DNA of 64,000 nt, taken from the NCBI RefSeq assembly GCF_019977735.1, contig NZ_AP025018.1:11040580-11104579 (forward strand), in the 5' to 3' direction. Source of the stretch: Calothrix sp. PCC 7716 (GTDB lineage: Bacteria > Cyanobacteriota > Cyanobacteriia > Cyanobacteriales > Nostocaceae). Positions 1 to 9,731 of this stretch are shown here, piece by piece. Under the pieces are notes generated by a model. That model was given only the letters and a program-made list of their open reading frames with translations. It did not search any database and was not told where the DNA came from. The stretch's first letter is position 1. The number at the start of each line of letters is the position of its first letter. Position numbers and translations under genes: made by a program.

Positions 1-1228
1 GGTAGCACATGAATAGCAACCCTACACCACCTGTAGGTAAGTTATCGAGATTGCTGAAGTCGCTGAGTGGTCCACCATAGGTAACTGCGCGTCGTGTGAT
101 GCGATGTCCAAGCTCCTGTTTTTCGCTTCGAGCAAAAGGTCCAATTTCTCTAACTGATTCCAATCGAGGATTTGTCTTGCGAAGATGGGCTTGGAATGGG
201 CATTTTAGCCCCTCACGGTCGTTAGAATAATCAAAGTCATTTAAGTTTTCACTGCCGTCATTGCCTTGCAGCACAAGTGGAGTACCATCTTCAAAACGTC
301 CTACTGCCATTGCTCCAGCCAATTCGCGGGAAACTCCCAATTTTTTGCTCAATTCAAGTTCTGCTTTCTTAAATCCTTGAACATTTTGCTCAAGTTTACG
401 AAAGATAAGAAAACTACCAAAGCTCACATTAGGAGTACCTAAAGGGTCTGGAACTAGAACAAGGTTGAGACGCGCGCTGAAAAGTCTTTTAGCAGTGTCA
501 CCTTGTTCACGCTCTAAATCTTGTTTGAGAAAAAGCGGATTCCCCACACCATCTGTAAAACCAAAATGCTCAACTACAGGCTTTTCCTTCTGATTGTTAA
601 ATTGGCGACGTATTTTTGTACCTCGTTCAATAGTGGCAACCGTAGCAACGCCATTCAGCTTGTCTGTAATTTCTAATTGTGTATTCTTGACATTTGTCCA
701 ATTATTATCTGCTATAATTACCAATGCATCAATATCGTTTCGATATGGTTGCTCCCAAGAACTGAATGGTGGGTCGATAAGTGCATACTGGCGCCGCTTC
801 ATACCCAGTTGAAAGACTTGAGCATAATCATCATTAAGTTGTTGAGGGGTAGCTTCTCGTCGATTTTGAAGATTGGCGCCTTTAGGCTGATTATTGTCAG
901 GGAAACCTAGTTTTTCATACCCTGAAGAAGATAAAGCAATATGTACTAATACACCACCATCAATTTTGTTCCCTCTCCAAGCAACTGCGTCATCTAACTG
1001 TTTCTTCGCTGATGTAATATATTGAGTAGCAATTTCAGAAATCAATCGTCTGAGTGTAGTTGTTTTTTGTGGTTCCTTTCTAGGGTCTGGGAAAGTTAAG
1101 AAAATGTGTACAGATTCATCTCTTCCATGTGCTTTGAGAATGTTGGCTTGCAAATCTTGCAGAACATCTTGATACTGTCTATCGTTCCCGTCGATTGGTC
1201 CATTATTTGAATCCAGGTTTAGTGGCAT
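1..1228 (-). CDS. Dyp-type peroxidase (partial, C-terminus beyond window)
   Basis: Heme peroxidase of the DyP family, using H2O2 to oxidise dyes, phenols or other donors. Reading the minus strand from ATG at 1228 gives an open frame of about 409 codons to the window edge. It shows the family's FGFTDG motif followed by VGNP, and a CPFQAHLRKTNPR segment whose His is the expected proximal heme ligand. The last visible residues (GLLFMCY) match the late part of the domain, so only a short tail is missing. The start is set by GGAG eight bases upstream; an earlier ATG at 1240 stops after two codons. It lies 94 bp downstream of the GMC-DUF1080 gene on the same strand, so cotranscription is likely. 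No signal peptide is seen. Both proteins begin MPLN. Confidence 0.9.
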   Translation of the reverse strand, partial: MPLNLDSNNGPIDGNDRQYQDVLQDLQANILKAHGRDESVHIFLTFPDPRKEPQKTTTLRRLISEIATQYITSAKKQLDDAVAWRGNKIDGGVLVHIALSSSGYEKLGFPDNNQPKGANLQNRREATPQQLNDDYAQVFQLGMKRRQYALIDPPFSSWEQPYRNDIDALVIIADNNWTNVKNTQLEITDKLNGVATVATIERGTKIRRQFNNQKEKPVVEHFGFTDGVGNPLFLKQDLEREQGDTAKRLFSARLNLVLVPDPLGTPNVSFGSFLIFRKLEQNVQGFKKAELELSKKLGVSRELAGAMAVGRFEDGTPLVLQGNDGSENLNDFDYSNDREGLKCPFQAHLRKTNPRLESVREIGPFARSEKQELGHRITRRAVTYGGPLSDFSNLDNLPTGGVGLLFMCY

Positions 1229-1322
1229 TACTTACTCCATAAATAAATCTAGAGTTTTGCTAGTGTTTTGAAAACTTTTTAGATTTTTAATTTTGATTTA
1301 TTAAATCTAAAATCAAAAATCT

Positions 1323-3869
1323 TTACAGTTCCTTAATGCGAATATTTCGGAACTGAACGACCTCAGTATGGCACTGCAAGCCAATGAAACCTTCGGAACG
1401 CTTAGTATTATCCTGACTGGGGTCATTAAATCCCAATAGTTTCGAGAAGGTTCCAGCACTGACCAATTGATTATTAAGTTTGACCTCAATTACATTACCT
1501 TCCACTTTGATTTCATAACTATTCCAGTAACCAGGATTACCATTGCGTTGCAATATCTTGGCAGCCCATTGTTGAGCGGGGAAAACCTCGTATACTGCAC
1601 CCGTCTTGTGTAATGGGCTACCATAAACCTTATTGGGATAGTGGTGACCACGCTCATCAATTTGGATTTCGATGGTGGATTTATAGAAGTTATTATCAAC
1701 AACCTTGGGTTCTGGCATTCTTAGAAAAATACCGGAGTTAGCTTCAATGTCAAAAGCTTGCCAATCCAACTTTAGAATGAAATTTTTAAATTTTTTGTGA
1801 GTAAACCAGAGTATGCCAAGCCCAACGTTCTTATTGTCAACACCTGCACCTAGTACTGGGAAACCCTGATTTTGGACATCGAAGAAGTTTTGGCTACCAT
1901 TAGCTGCTATTTCCCAACCATCTGCTTTGAAGTTGCCGCGATAAAGGATTTCAAAACCTTGCTCATTGCTTACATTATCAACCGAAGTGTAGCGCTCGAT
2001 TATGGAGCGGGCAATCTTACGAGAAAGTGCTAATCCTGTAGGGACGGGATTTGCAGAACCAACAGTGGGGAAAATTGATTGATCTACGCAGTACGCATTA
2101 GATATGTGGTGGAAACGACCGTTAACATCTGTAACTGATTGAGTATAGTCGGTTCCCATCCACAATGTACCCGATTCATGATAGGTAGTACCTATTCCAT
2201 CTTCTTGTTTTCCATCTTCTCTTGGAAGGAACTCAATTGGTGCATTGGGGTCTTTTTTGGTGGCACTACCTTTTGGTTGACCAGCCAATGCCTCAATAAA
2301 GGCAAAAGCTGCTTCAGACTGAGCATCTCGAACCTGTTTATCGGCGGGTATTTCTACTAGGTTTACAAACGCTTTAGGTATACGTAGTTCCCGTCCATTT
2401 TCAAAGTAAACATCATCACCAGTACCACCGAAGGGATTGACGTTTATCCAACTAACGTTAGGATTATTGCCGACTGGGGTCGCTCGATCCCCGAAGGTTT
2501 CGCCGCAGGTGCGAATACCAATTACTATTTTGTTATCAATTGTCCCTGAAGTTTGAGCCGCGAGAATCTTTTCAAACTCTTCGATATTTGGCACCGCGCG
2601 GTAGAGGAACTCTTCTGGATTCTCTGGGGCATTTTCAAAGGCTGGAGTATTTACATTTGGGGCAGCGTAAAACTGGAAATGGAACTGTCCTTTGCCTTTC
2701 TCCGTTTGCGTTGAGCCTGGGATATGTAGGGCAGCAGTCTGCAACTCTTTTTCCAATGTTGGCGGCACACCCAAGGCGGTACGGGCGATTCTCCAAATAA
2801 AGTTACCACGAACGTGAACCATCAAGTTCCGCCCAATTAACTCCGAATGTGGTAGCAATGCTTTGGGTCGTAGGAATGAGTTTAAAGCCAACCGTGTTGA
2901 GTTGACAGTATTACCCGCTAGTATTACCGCAGCGCTGGGCTTGATATCTAATCGCACTATACGGGCTTGGCTCTTATTCTGCGGTTCTAATGGATTTTTC
3001 AAAGCCACCACGATTTGGGTGACAACGCCATTAGTGGTTTCTAACTTGATAACCTCAGCGTTGGGCACGAGGAACAGGCGCCGGTTAGCATCATTTTGAC
3101 CACTGGCTTCGCGAATAGCATCGAGTAGCAAAGGCAAGCTGCTAAACTTGTCCATACTGAACAAACCAGACCCTGGTGATTGACCAGCCACCGCGATAGG
3201 TGGGTCTTGCACAGTTGTTAGAGAGGGTACTTTATTGAGTACATCCTTCGCGCGTCCTTTGAGAATATCAAATAAATCGCCGTTGATAAAATCAGCAATA
3301 GGCCAAGTGCCAATTTCGCGCTCTACGTATTCATAGCCGTCAGGTTGATTTTTGAGCAGCAAATATTCCACAACATCTTTTGGCCACTGCTTGAGGTCTT
3401 CTTCGGTCAAGCGTGGTGTCCAACCACCCCAAAACAGTGATTTGCCACCCACACAACGATGATGGTCATTAAACCTATTGGCGCCAGCATAGTTTGAAGG
3501 TTCAGCGATATTTCGTCCCTGAGAATTTGGCTCAACCAGCGGTTCCAAAACGGAGTTGAATAAGTCACCAAGGCGAGTCAGATTTTGGAAATGTTCGCTA
3601 ATCAGGAATGGTCCTGCTTCTAAGACGAGAATACGAGGTTTCTGTGGTAATTCCTTACCGAACTCAAATAACTTGGTAGCGGTATAGGCGCCATACATAC
3701 CCGAACCGATAACCACCGCATCAAACTGCCCCCCTGCTTGTGCTGCATTGATTTCTTCCCATGTATTGCAAACAAAACGAGCGATTGCATCTAAAGAAAA
3801 AGTTGTTCTCTGAATATCTGGAGGTGGTTGAATTTGCTGCCCAGAATCTACTAGTCTATTCAGTGGCAT
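1323..3869 (-). CDS. GMC oxidoreductase fused to C-terminal DUF1080 domain
   Basis: FAD-dependent oxidoreductase of about 848 residues. The N-terminal part has the Rossmann FAD motif (VVIGSGMYGAY, near residue 50), a GGKSLFWGG segment, and a GMC C-terminal part with TYHESGTLWMG and SANPVPTGLALS. From about residue 655 a second domain begins (FEILYRGNFKADGWE through QCHTEVVQFRNIRIKEL) that resembles DUF1080, the 3-keto-disaccharide hydrolase / concanavalin-like fold. The frame is open to 4007, but the ATG at 3869 has GAGAG nine bases upstream and starts with MPLN like the next gene. Upstream residues are basic and look like untranslated leader. Oxidation of a sugar followed by hydrolysis of the keto-sugar in one chain is an inference. 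The gene is probably the first of an operon with the DyP peroxidase. Confidence 0.87.
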   Translation of the reverse strand: MPLNRLVDSGQQIQPPPDIQRTTFSLDAIARFVCNTWEEINAAQAGGQFDAVVIGSGMYGAYTATKLFEFGKELPQKPRILVLEAGPFLISEHFQNLTRLGDLFNSVLEPLVEPNSQGRNIAEPSNYAGANRFNDHHRCVGGKSLFWGGWTPRLTEEDLKQWPKDVVEYLLLKNQPDGYEYVEREIGTWPIADFINGDLFDILKGRAKDVLNKVPSLTTVQDPPIAVAGQSPGSGLFSMDKFSSLPLLLDAIREASGQNDANRRLFLVPNAEVIKLETTNGVVTQIVVALKNPLEPQNKSQARIVRLDIKPSAAVILAGNTVNSTRLALNSFLRPKALLPHSELIGRNLMVHVRGNFIWRIARTALGVPPTLEKELQTAALHIPGSTQTEKGKGQFHFQFYAAPNVNTPAFENAPENPEEFLYRAVPNIEEFEKILAAQTSGTIDNKIVIGIRTCGETFGDRATPVGNNPNVSWINVNPFGGTGDDVYFENGRELRIPKAFVNLVEIPADKQVRDAQSEAAFAFIEALAGQPKGSATKKDPNAPIEFLPREDGKQEDGIGTTYHESGTLWMGTDYTQSVTDVNGRFHHISNAYCVDQSIFPTVGSANPVPTGLALSRKIARSIIERYTSVDNVSNEQGFEILYRGNFKADGWEIAANGSQNFFDVQNQGFPVLGAGVDNKNVGLGILWFTHKKFKNFILKLDWQAFDIEANSGIFLRMPEPKVVDNNFYKSTIEIQIDERGHHYPNKVYGSPLHKTGAVYEVFPAQQWAAKILQRNGNPGYWNSYEIKVEGNVIEVKLNNQLVSAGTFSKLLGFNDPSQDNTKRSEGFIGLQCHTEVVQFRNIRIKEL

Positions 3870-4346
3870 AATTATTATCTCTCGTGTTCTCGGTTTACGT
3901 AAATTTTGGGGTCTAAAACGAAACTCAATCGATAAACGTATTCGAGCCTTTATCAAAAAGTTCACGCTTGACGCTTGAATTATTGCCCTTTCTGTAACTA
4001 TGCTCAATTTTTTTTTGCTTGACAGTAAGAAAAAGTTACTAAAAAAGTCAGTAAATTTGATAATTTACTGAAAAAATCTCCGATGCAGGATGTAGAAACC
4101 CTATTTAATTCAGTCTCTATAAGGGTTTTAGATAATGTATAATTAAGAATTGGATATGCCGAAAAACTGTATAATTAGCTACTTTAAGTAAATACATGTA
4201 AACATTAATACCCGAATTTCCATTAAAAGTTATATTAGATTTGTTCAAAGTCACTTGCATAACTTACCTGAAGTGGCGCCTAAATGTAACTTAGGTAACT
4301 TCTGGCGCCAAAACTGAGTATCAATCAATAAGGTAAGTAACTCTAT
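3870..4346. other. Divergent intergenic region between GMC-DUF1080 and NB-ARC genes
   Basis: 477 AT-rich bases between divergent genes, so it should hold both promoters. Two GGCGCC-containing boxes at about 4274-4308 form an inverted pair (TGGCGCC and GGCGCCA) just before the NB-ARC start. A TTGACA hexamer lies at 4019-4024. No RNA gene or further reading frame is recognised. Confidence 0.5.
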
Positions 4347-5771
4347 ATGAACCAAGAAGAAGCAATTACAATTTTGAATTCACTGCTCCAGCCAATAAGC
4401 TTAAAAAACCTTGAGCTTCAAGTATTCTGCCTAAGTTGGGAACAACAAAGCTATGAAGAAATTGCCATTAACCTTAGTTACGAGCCAGAGTATATCAAAC
4501 AAGTAGGTCACAAATTATGGAAACAACTAAGTCTAGCTTTAGGAGAGAAGGTAACAAAAGCAAACTTCTATCCAGTTCTGAAAAAATATTATGCTCAAGT
4601 TCAGTCCAGTCCTAAATCGGGAAACATAACAATCCAAAATCACCCTCAACTCATAAAAACCGGAACATGGGAACTACAGAAAATTACCAACATTAACTCA
4701 GCTAAAAAATCTAATACTCAATACCATCAAGATTGGGGAGATGCAATTGATACGCCTGTTTTATTTGGACGCGCGCAAGAATTAATCACATTACAGAAAT
4801 GGATAGTACAAGACCAATGCCGTTTAGTGGTGCTGTTAGGTATGGGAGGAATTGGCAAAACTGCACTGGCAGTACGTGCAGCACAACAAATTCAAAATAA
4901 ATTTGAGTATGTGATTTTTCGTAATCTTCGTAACTCTCCAAACGTAGAAGAATTAGTTAGTGACTTAATTAAATTCCTTTCCCAAGAGCAAGAAATCGAT
5001 TTACCACAAAGACTGGATGGTAAAATTTTGCTACTGTTACAATATTTGCGTTCCAAAAGATGTTTGTTAATATTAGATAATATAGAAGCAATCTTACAAA
5101 GTGGCAATACAGAAGGCCGCTATCGAGACGGATATTCTGGATATGGTCAATTACTGCGATGTGTAGGAGAAACACTTCATAAAAGTTGCGTAGTACTAAC
5201 TAGTCGGGAAAGACCAATTGGTCTAGCAGCAAAACAAGGTGAAGAATTACCTATTAAGTGCCTGCAATTATCAGGTTTGCCATATCAATATGCACAAAAA
5301 CTGTTTCAAGCAAAAGGCAAATTCTCTGGGACTGAAGCCCAATGGCAGTATTTGGTAGAATACTATCTTGGTAACCCATTGTTTTTAAAAATTGTAGCAG
5401 TAAAAATTCAAGAGTATTTTGAAGGTGATATCTCCCAAGCTGTTGTTTATTTAAATCAATGTAATTTAATTTTGTCCGAAATCGATGTAATTTTAGAACA
5501 ACAAATTCAGAGCTTATCATTTTTGGAAAAACAAATTTTATATCAATTTGTTAGCAAACAAAAATCGCTGTCGTTTTCAGAATTACAAGCATATTTTAGC
5601 AAACAATTTTTAAGCCATGAACTATTAGAGGCCTGTGCTTCGCTTATCAGAAGGTCGTTGATGGAAAAAGTAGGCAATAGATTTAGTTTAAAACATTTGT
5701 TTATAAAGTATATCTCTGTTAGGAAGCAATGCTCTAAAGTTAGCTCAAGTTTTTATTCTCAATTAAATTGA
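4347..5771 (+). CDS. NB-ARC (STAND) ATPase with N-terminal helix-turn-helix-like domain, no WD40 repeats
   Basis: STAND-class signalling ATPase of 474 residues. Residues 1-80 match the N-terminal helical domain common on cyanobacterial NB-ARC/WD40 proteins (ending ALGEKVTKANFYPVL), which I believe is called the VMAP-type HTH. The NTPase follows: Walker A GMGGIGKT at about 165-172, Walker B CLLILDN, an LTSRERP sensor and a GNPLFLKI (GxP) motif. Relatives usually continue into a long WD40 or TPR sensor array. Here the protein stops soon after the winged-helix part (QCSKVSSSFYSQLN), and no sensor repeats occur in the following 250 bases. It could be a natural short form or a truncated relic. The ligand and role (regulation or defence) cannot be told from the sequence. 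Confidence 0.82.
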   Translation: MNQEEAITILNSLLQPISLKNLELQVFCLSWEQQSYEEIAINLSYEPEYIKQVGHKLWKQLSLALGEKVTKANFYPVLKKYYAQVQSSPKSGNITIQNHPQLIKTGTWELQKITNINSAKKSNTQYHQDWGDAIDTPVLFGRAQELITLQKWIVQDQCRLVVLLGMGGIGKTALAVRAAQQIQNKFEYVIFRNLRNSPNVEELVSDLIKFLSQEQEIDLPQRLDGKILLLLQYLRSKRCLLILDNIEAILQSGNTEGRYRDGYSGYGQLLRCVGETLHKSCVVLTSRERPIGLAAKQGEELPIKCLQLSGLPYQYAQKLFQAKGKFSGTEAQWQYLVEYYLGNPLFLKIVAVKIQEYFEGDISQAVVYLNQCNLILSEIDVILEQQIQSLSFLEKQILYQFVSKQKSLSFSELQAYFSKQFLSHELLEACASLIRRSLMEKVGNRFSLKHLFIKYISVRKQCSKVSSSFYSQLN

Positions 5772-6018
5772 TGAATTCTCAATAAATACATGATTGTTGC
5801 TCTAAAAGTAGGGCAAAAGATTTTTTTCGCGGCAAAACATATACGTATATTCCGTACCATGACTATCGAGTGCGTAAACCATGCTACAGTTACTACCATA
5901 TGTATCATAGGCAGGTTGCAAAACTGTCTATACCTGAGATACTTTTAAATTTTATTTTGCATAAATAGTAATCAGTAAGGTCTATATATAATTAAACAAA
6001 CTAGCTCTTATTTCATAT

Positions 6019-7968
6019 ATGGCAATTCAACACACTATAGATAATTATTCTTTTTCTCAAACTGAGCAGTATCAAATGACAGGTTTGGTTAGCTATGCTT
6101 CGTTACAATCCTTACCTGGTATGTGGCAAATAGCTGCAAAACAGTTTAAAGATGTTACCGCATTAATTGACCCTCATGTCAAACCGGAAGTTACTTTCAC
6201 TTATGAGCAACTGTACTATCAAATTCAGCAATTTGCGATTGGAATACAAGTATTAGGAATTACTCAGGATACACAAGATTCTGTATTACCACGTGTTGCA
6301 TTATTTGCCGATAACAGCGCGCGCTGGATGATTGCCGACCAAGGTATTATGATGGCAGGCGCCGCAAATGCAGTTAGGTCAAGTGCAGCAGATAAGGAAG
6401 AATTGCTATATATACTGGAGCATAGCGGTAGCCGTGGTTTGGTAGTCGAAAATATCAAAACTCTCAAAAAGCTTGAGCCAGAAATTTATAATGCTAATTT
6501 GCAGTGGATAGTTATACTCTCTGATGAAGAAGCACCAATCAATTCAAATATCAAAATAATTAACTACAACCAACTCATGCAGTTGGCATCGAGTAATTCT
6601 CTGAAAGAAGTAAAGTTAGATAGAGACCAATTAGCAACTTTAATTTACACTTCCGGAACAACTGGCAAACCCAAGGGTGTAATGTTAACGCACGGCAATA
6701 TTATACATCAACTAAATACTCTCACATCAATCATTCAACCTGCTGTAGGTGATAAAACATTAAGCATATTACCGACTTGGCATAGTTTTGGACGTGCAGG
6801 AGAATATTATACACTTTCCCAAGGTTGTACTCAAGTTTATACTAACCGTCGTTATTTAAAGCAGGACTTACAAGAGTATAAACCGCAGTACGTTGTAGGT
6901 GTGCCGCGTTTATGGGAATCTATCTACGAAGGAATTCAAAAATCCTTCCGCGATAAATCACCCAGAATGCAAAAATTGATTAATAACTTCTTGGCAGTAA
7001 GCGGTAGATTTATTAAAGCAGTACGCACTTGGAAAGGTTTAGACTTACAAAACTTAAATCCAACGCGCGCAGAAATTATGAGCGCTTGGACAACTACTAT
7101 TTTACTGGCGCCGTTGCACTTCTTGGGCGAAATGATAGTCTACAAGAAAATTCAGCAAGCTACAGGTGGCAATGTTAAACAGCTAATTTGCGGTGGTGGT
7201 TCATTAGCACAGCACTTGGAAGATTTTTTTGAAATTGTTGGCATCAATATTTTAGTCGGTTATGGACTAACAGAAACATCTCCTGTACTCTCCGCGCGTC
7301 GTCATTACAAAAACTTACGTGGTTCATCTGGTAAACCTATTGCTGGTACAGAGTTCAAAATAGTAGACTTAGAAACTCGTCAAACTTTACCTGCAAAACA
7401 AAAAGGTTTAGTCATGGCAAGAGGCCCGCAAGTCATGAAAGGATATTATTTAAACCCCGAAGCTACACGCAAAGCTATAGATAATGAAGGATGGTTTGAC
7501 ACTGGTGACATTGGTTGGTTAACTCCAGATAACCAAATAGTCCTAACTGGTCGAGCTAAAGATACGATAGTACTAACTAATGGTGAAAATATCGAGCCTC
7601 AACCAATCGAAGACGCTTGTTTACGAAGTGACTATATCGACCAAATAATGCTTGTTGGTCAAGATGAGAAATTCTTAGGCGCCTTAATTGTACCGAATAT
7701 GGAAGCATTAGAAGCTAAGTTAAATCAACCTGTAGAAAACATTGATTTAAATAGTTCATCTGTAAGAGACCTATTCCGGGAAGAACTTAACCGCGAAACT
7801 CGCAACCGTCCCGGTTATCGTCGCGACGATGAAATTTTAGTGTTTGATTTAATTCCAGAGCCATTTACAATTGAAAACGGTTTATTAACCCAAACGCTGA
7901 AAATTCGCCGAAATGTTGTAATGGAGCGCTATCAAGACGTTATCAGGAAGCTATTTGGCAACGGATAA
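6019..7968 (+). CDS. aas: Long-chain acyl-[acyl carrier protein] synthetase (AMP-forming)
   Basis: AMP-binding (ANL superfamily) ligase of 649 residues, the length of cyanobacterial Aas, which activates free fatty acids and recycles them into lipids as acyl-ACP. Visible motifs: the phosphate loop YTSGTTGKPKG (about residue 211), GYGLTETSP (about 414), GWFDTGD (about 491) and the C-terminal TLKIRRN with the catalytic Lys (about 627). The single aas-type gene with this N-terminal region is typical of cyanobacteria; a CoA ligase is the alternative. No strong Shine-Dalgarno sequence is seen before the ATG. The gene seems monocistronic and is followed by intergenic repeats. Confidence 0.9.
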   Translation: MAIQHTIDNYSFSQTEQYQMTGLVSYASLQSLPGMWQIAAKQFKDVTALIDPHVKPEVTFTYEQLYYQIQQFAIGIQVLGITQDTQDSVLPRVALFADNSARWMIADQGIMMAGAANAVRSSAADKEELLYILEHSGSRGLVVENIKTLKKLEPEIYNANLQWIVILSDEEAPINSNIKIINYNQLMQLASSNSLKEVKLDRDQLATLIYTSGTTGKPKGVMLTHGNIIHQLNTLTSIIQPAVGDKTLSILPTWHSFGRAGEYYTLSQGCTQVYTNRRYLKQDLQEYKPQYVVGVPRLWESIYEGIQKSFRDKSPRMQKLINNFLAVSGRFIKAVRTWKGLDLQNLNPTRAEIMSAWTTTILLAPLHFLGEMIVYKKIQQATGGNVKQLICGGGSLAQHLEDFFEIVGINILVGYGLTETSPVLSARRHYKNLRGSSGKPIAGTEFKIVDLETRQTLPAKQKGLVMARGPQVMKGYYLNPEATRKAIDNEGWFDTGDIGWLTPDNQIVLTGRAKDTIVLTNGENIEPQPIEDACLRSDYIDQIMLVGQDEKFLGALIVPNMEALEAKLNQPVENIDLNSSSVRDLFREELNRETRNRPGYRRDDEILVFDLIPEPFTIENGLLTQTLKIRRNVVMERYQDVIRKLFGNG

Positions 7969-8224
7969 AACGGATGTAACGGATAGTTGGCTTATTGTAG
8001 CACAGGCTTGTGGAACAGGCATCCCTGCCTGTTCAGAAAATGTGTTTTTTTACCACAAAGTCACAGAGAACACAGAGAGAGGAAAGATAAACCACAAAGG
8101 GCACAAAGGACACAAAGGAAGAGTTATTAAGAGGTAAACAGAGGCGCCGCACGAGGTTGCTTGAAAAGTTACATTTAATACACAATTGCTGGTTTAATCC
8201 CCCTAACCCTCCGCACAGAAGGTT
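7969..8224. repeat. Intergenic repeat cluster after aas
   Basis: Contains one copy (8008-8035) of a dispersed palindrome of the form TTGTGGAACAGGCATCCCTGCC, then a degenerate ACACAGAGA / CACAAAGG tandem tract (8052-8120). The same two repeat types recur at 19431, 29139, 38513 and 57127, and at 32043 and 35818. A short open frame across the region translates only the repeats. Confidence 0.7.
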
Positions 8225-8644
8225 TTATAGACGCTCACAAATAACTTTAAAAACATTCAATTCAACTCGACATTTTTCTAACTTGCCGGAACGTAGCATG
8301 TAAGCTAAGGGGAGATGACCAGGAGCGGCTGTTTTTAGGGAGTCATACAAGTCAACATAGTACAGCCAATCTTGCTTTTTCCGCCACTCAACTAAATCAC
8401 CAAATTCAGGGGCAGTTTCATATGGGCTAAGGTAGTAGTAACTAGACTTCTGCTTTGACTTATAAACACTTTGCCAAAGCTGTTTTTGAACACTAAATCC
8501 AAAGCGACTGTTACTATATTTCTTCCAAAGATTATCTATATTCTTTAAATATCTTTTAGGAATAACTTTAACGTGTTCTTCAACTACGTAACTGGGAGGG
8601 TATTTTTTATAGTGATGAGAACGAGGAAGTATACTTATACTACC
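8225..8644 (-). pseudogene. GUN4-domain gene fragment without a start codon
   Basis: The minus strand from 8644 to the TAA at 8225 translates to about 139 residues that match the GUN4 fold: KKYSNSRFGFSVQKQLWQS, then EWRKKQDWLYY and APGHLPLAYM. GUN4 domains bind porphyrins and occur alone (Mg-chelatase activator) or at the end of kinase or STAND proteins. In-frame TAA lies at 8645-8647, immediately before the homology, and no ATG, GTG or TTG precedes the conserved core. This is therefore the tail of a larger gene whose front has been lost. The serine hydrolase gene begins 40 bp away, divergently. Confidence 0.72.
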
Positions 8645-8683
8645 TTAAAATAAAGGTGTATGTGATTAAAATCACTATTTGCT

Positions 8684-9724
8684 ATGTTTTCTCCAGAAGC
8701 ATTACAAAACCAGTTAAACCAGTCACTTCGCTTTGAAGCATGTATTGGTGTTAATGTGGCAATTAGCGATGAAAAATATGGTTTATGGTCAGGAAGCGCT
8801 GGATATTCTGATTTAGAAGCGCGCATTAAGATGGGCGCCAGTTCCTTCTATATATATAGTATTACCAAGACTTTCGTCGCTGCTTGCTTGTTACTATTAA
8901 CGCAAGATGGATTAGTAGATTTAGATGAACCTGTTACAAAATACCTTAGAGAATTACCTTTTCCAGAAACAGTTACCTTACGGCGCCTGCTCAATCATAG
9001 AAGTGGAGTGCCTAATTATACTAGCTTAGATAATTATTTATCTGCCGTAAGAGAAAATCCTTCAAGACCTTGGACACATCAGCGAGTGATGGAGTTAACG
9101 TGTCAAGGACAACTTGATTTTGAACCCGGAGAAAAATTCCGTTACTCGAATACTGGGTATATGCTACTGTATGAAGTCATTGAAACGATGACAGGTAAAA
9201 CTTTTGCCGAAGCATTAAAAAATCAGATTTTTGATGTGTTGGATTTGAAGAATACATATGTAGCACATGAAGTTGATACAAAAGGAGAATTGGCGCCGGG
9301 TTTTAGTAGAGAATTAAATGTAGAAAACCGAATAGAAAACGTAATTCCTCGCTATCATCCTGACTGGTGTGCAACTGGGTTAATTGTTTCAACAGCAGAA
9401 GATGTAGTGAAATTCTTTGAAAGTCTTTTTAATGAAAAATTACTTAATTCTCAATCCTTAAAGGAAATGCTCACCCCTGTATCAACACCAACTCGTCATC
9501 CTTGGTACAAAAATCCTTGTTACGGCTTAGGAATAATGATTGACTCTGAGTCAAAATACAATATTATGTATGGTCATGGTGGTAGCGGTCCCGGTTATAA
9601 TATTTGGGCAATGCATTTACCAAATTTTCACGGTCGTAAATTAACATTATCTATTTTTTGTAACGCTTCGATGTTAGACCATCCCTATGGAATGGTTGAT
9701 GATTTACTACGATTAATTTTATAA
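8684..9724 (+). CDS. Serine hydrolase, beta-lactamase class C family
   Basis: 346-residue member of the beta-lactamase/penicillin-binding fold (PF00144). The three catalytic elements are visible: SITK at residues 59-62 (nucleophilic Ser and Lys), YSN at about 154, and HGG at about 298 in GHGGSGPGYN. No signal peptide is seen, so it is probably cytoplasmic and more likely an esterase or peptidase than a resistance enzyme. The pentapeptide-repeat gene begins eight bases after its stop codon, so the two are probably cotranscribed. The substrate cannot be deduced. Confidence 0.88.
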   Translation: MFSPEALQNQLNQSLRFEACIGVNVAISDEKYGLWSGSAGYSDLEARIKMGASSFYIYSITKTFVAACLLLLTQDGLVDLDEPVTKYLRELPFPETVTLRRLLNHRSGVPNYTSLDNYLSAVRENPSRPWTHQRVMELTCQGQLDFEPGEKFRYSNTGYMLLYEVIETMTGKTFAEALKNQIFDVLDLKNTYVAHEVDTKGELAPGFSRELNVENRIENVIPRYHPDWCATGLIVSTAEDVVKFFESLFNEKLLNSQSLKEMLTPVSTPTRHPWYKNPCYGLGIMIDSESKYNIMYGHGGSGPGYNIWAMHLPNFHGRKLTLSIFCNASMLDHPYGMVDDLLRLIL

Positions 9725-9731
9725 CGCTTAT

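Noticed and set aside
7955-8137. 60-codon plus-strand frame after aas
   Set aside because: It consists of the palindromic repeat and ACAGAGA/CACAAAGG tract translated; no family resemblance.
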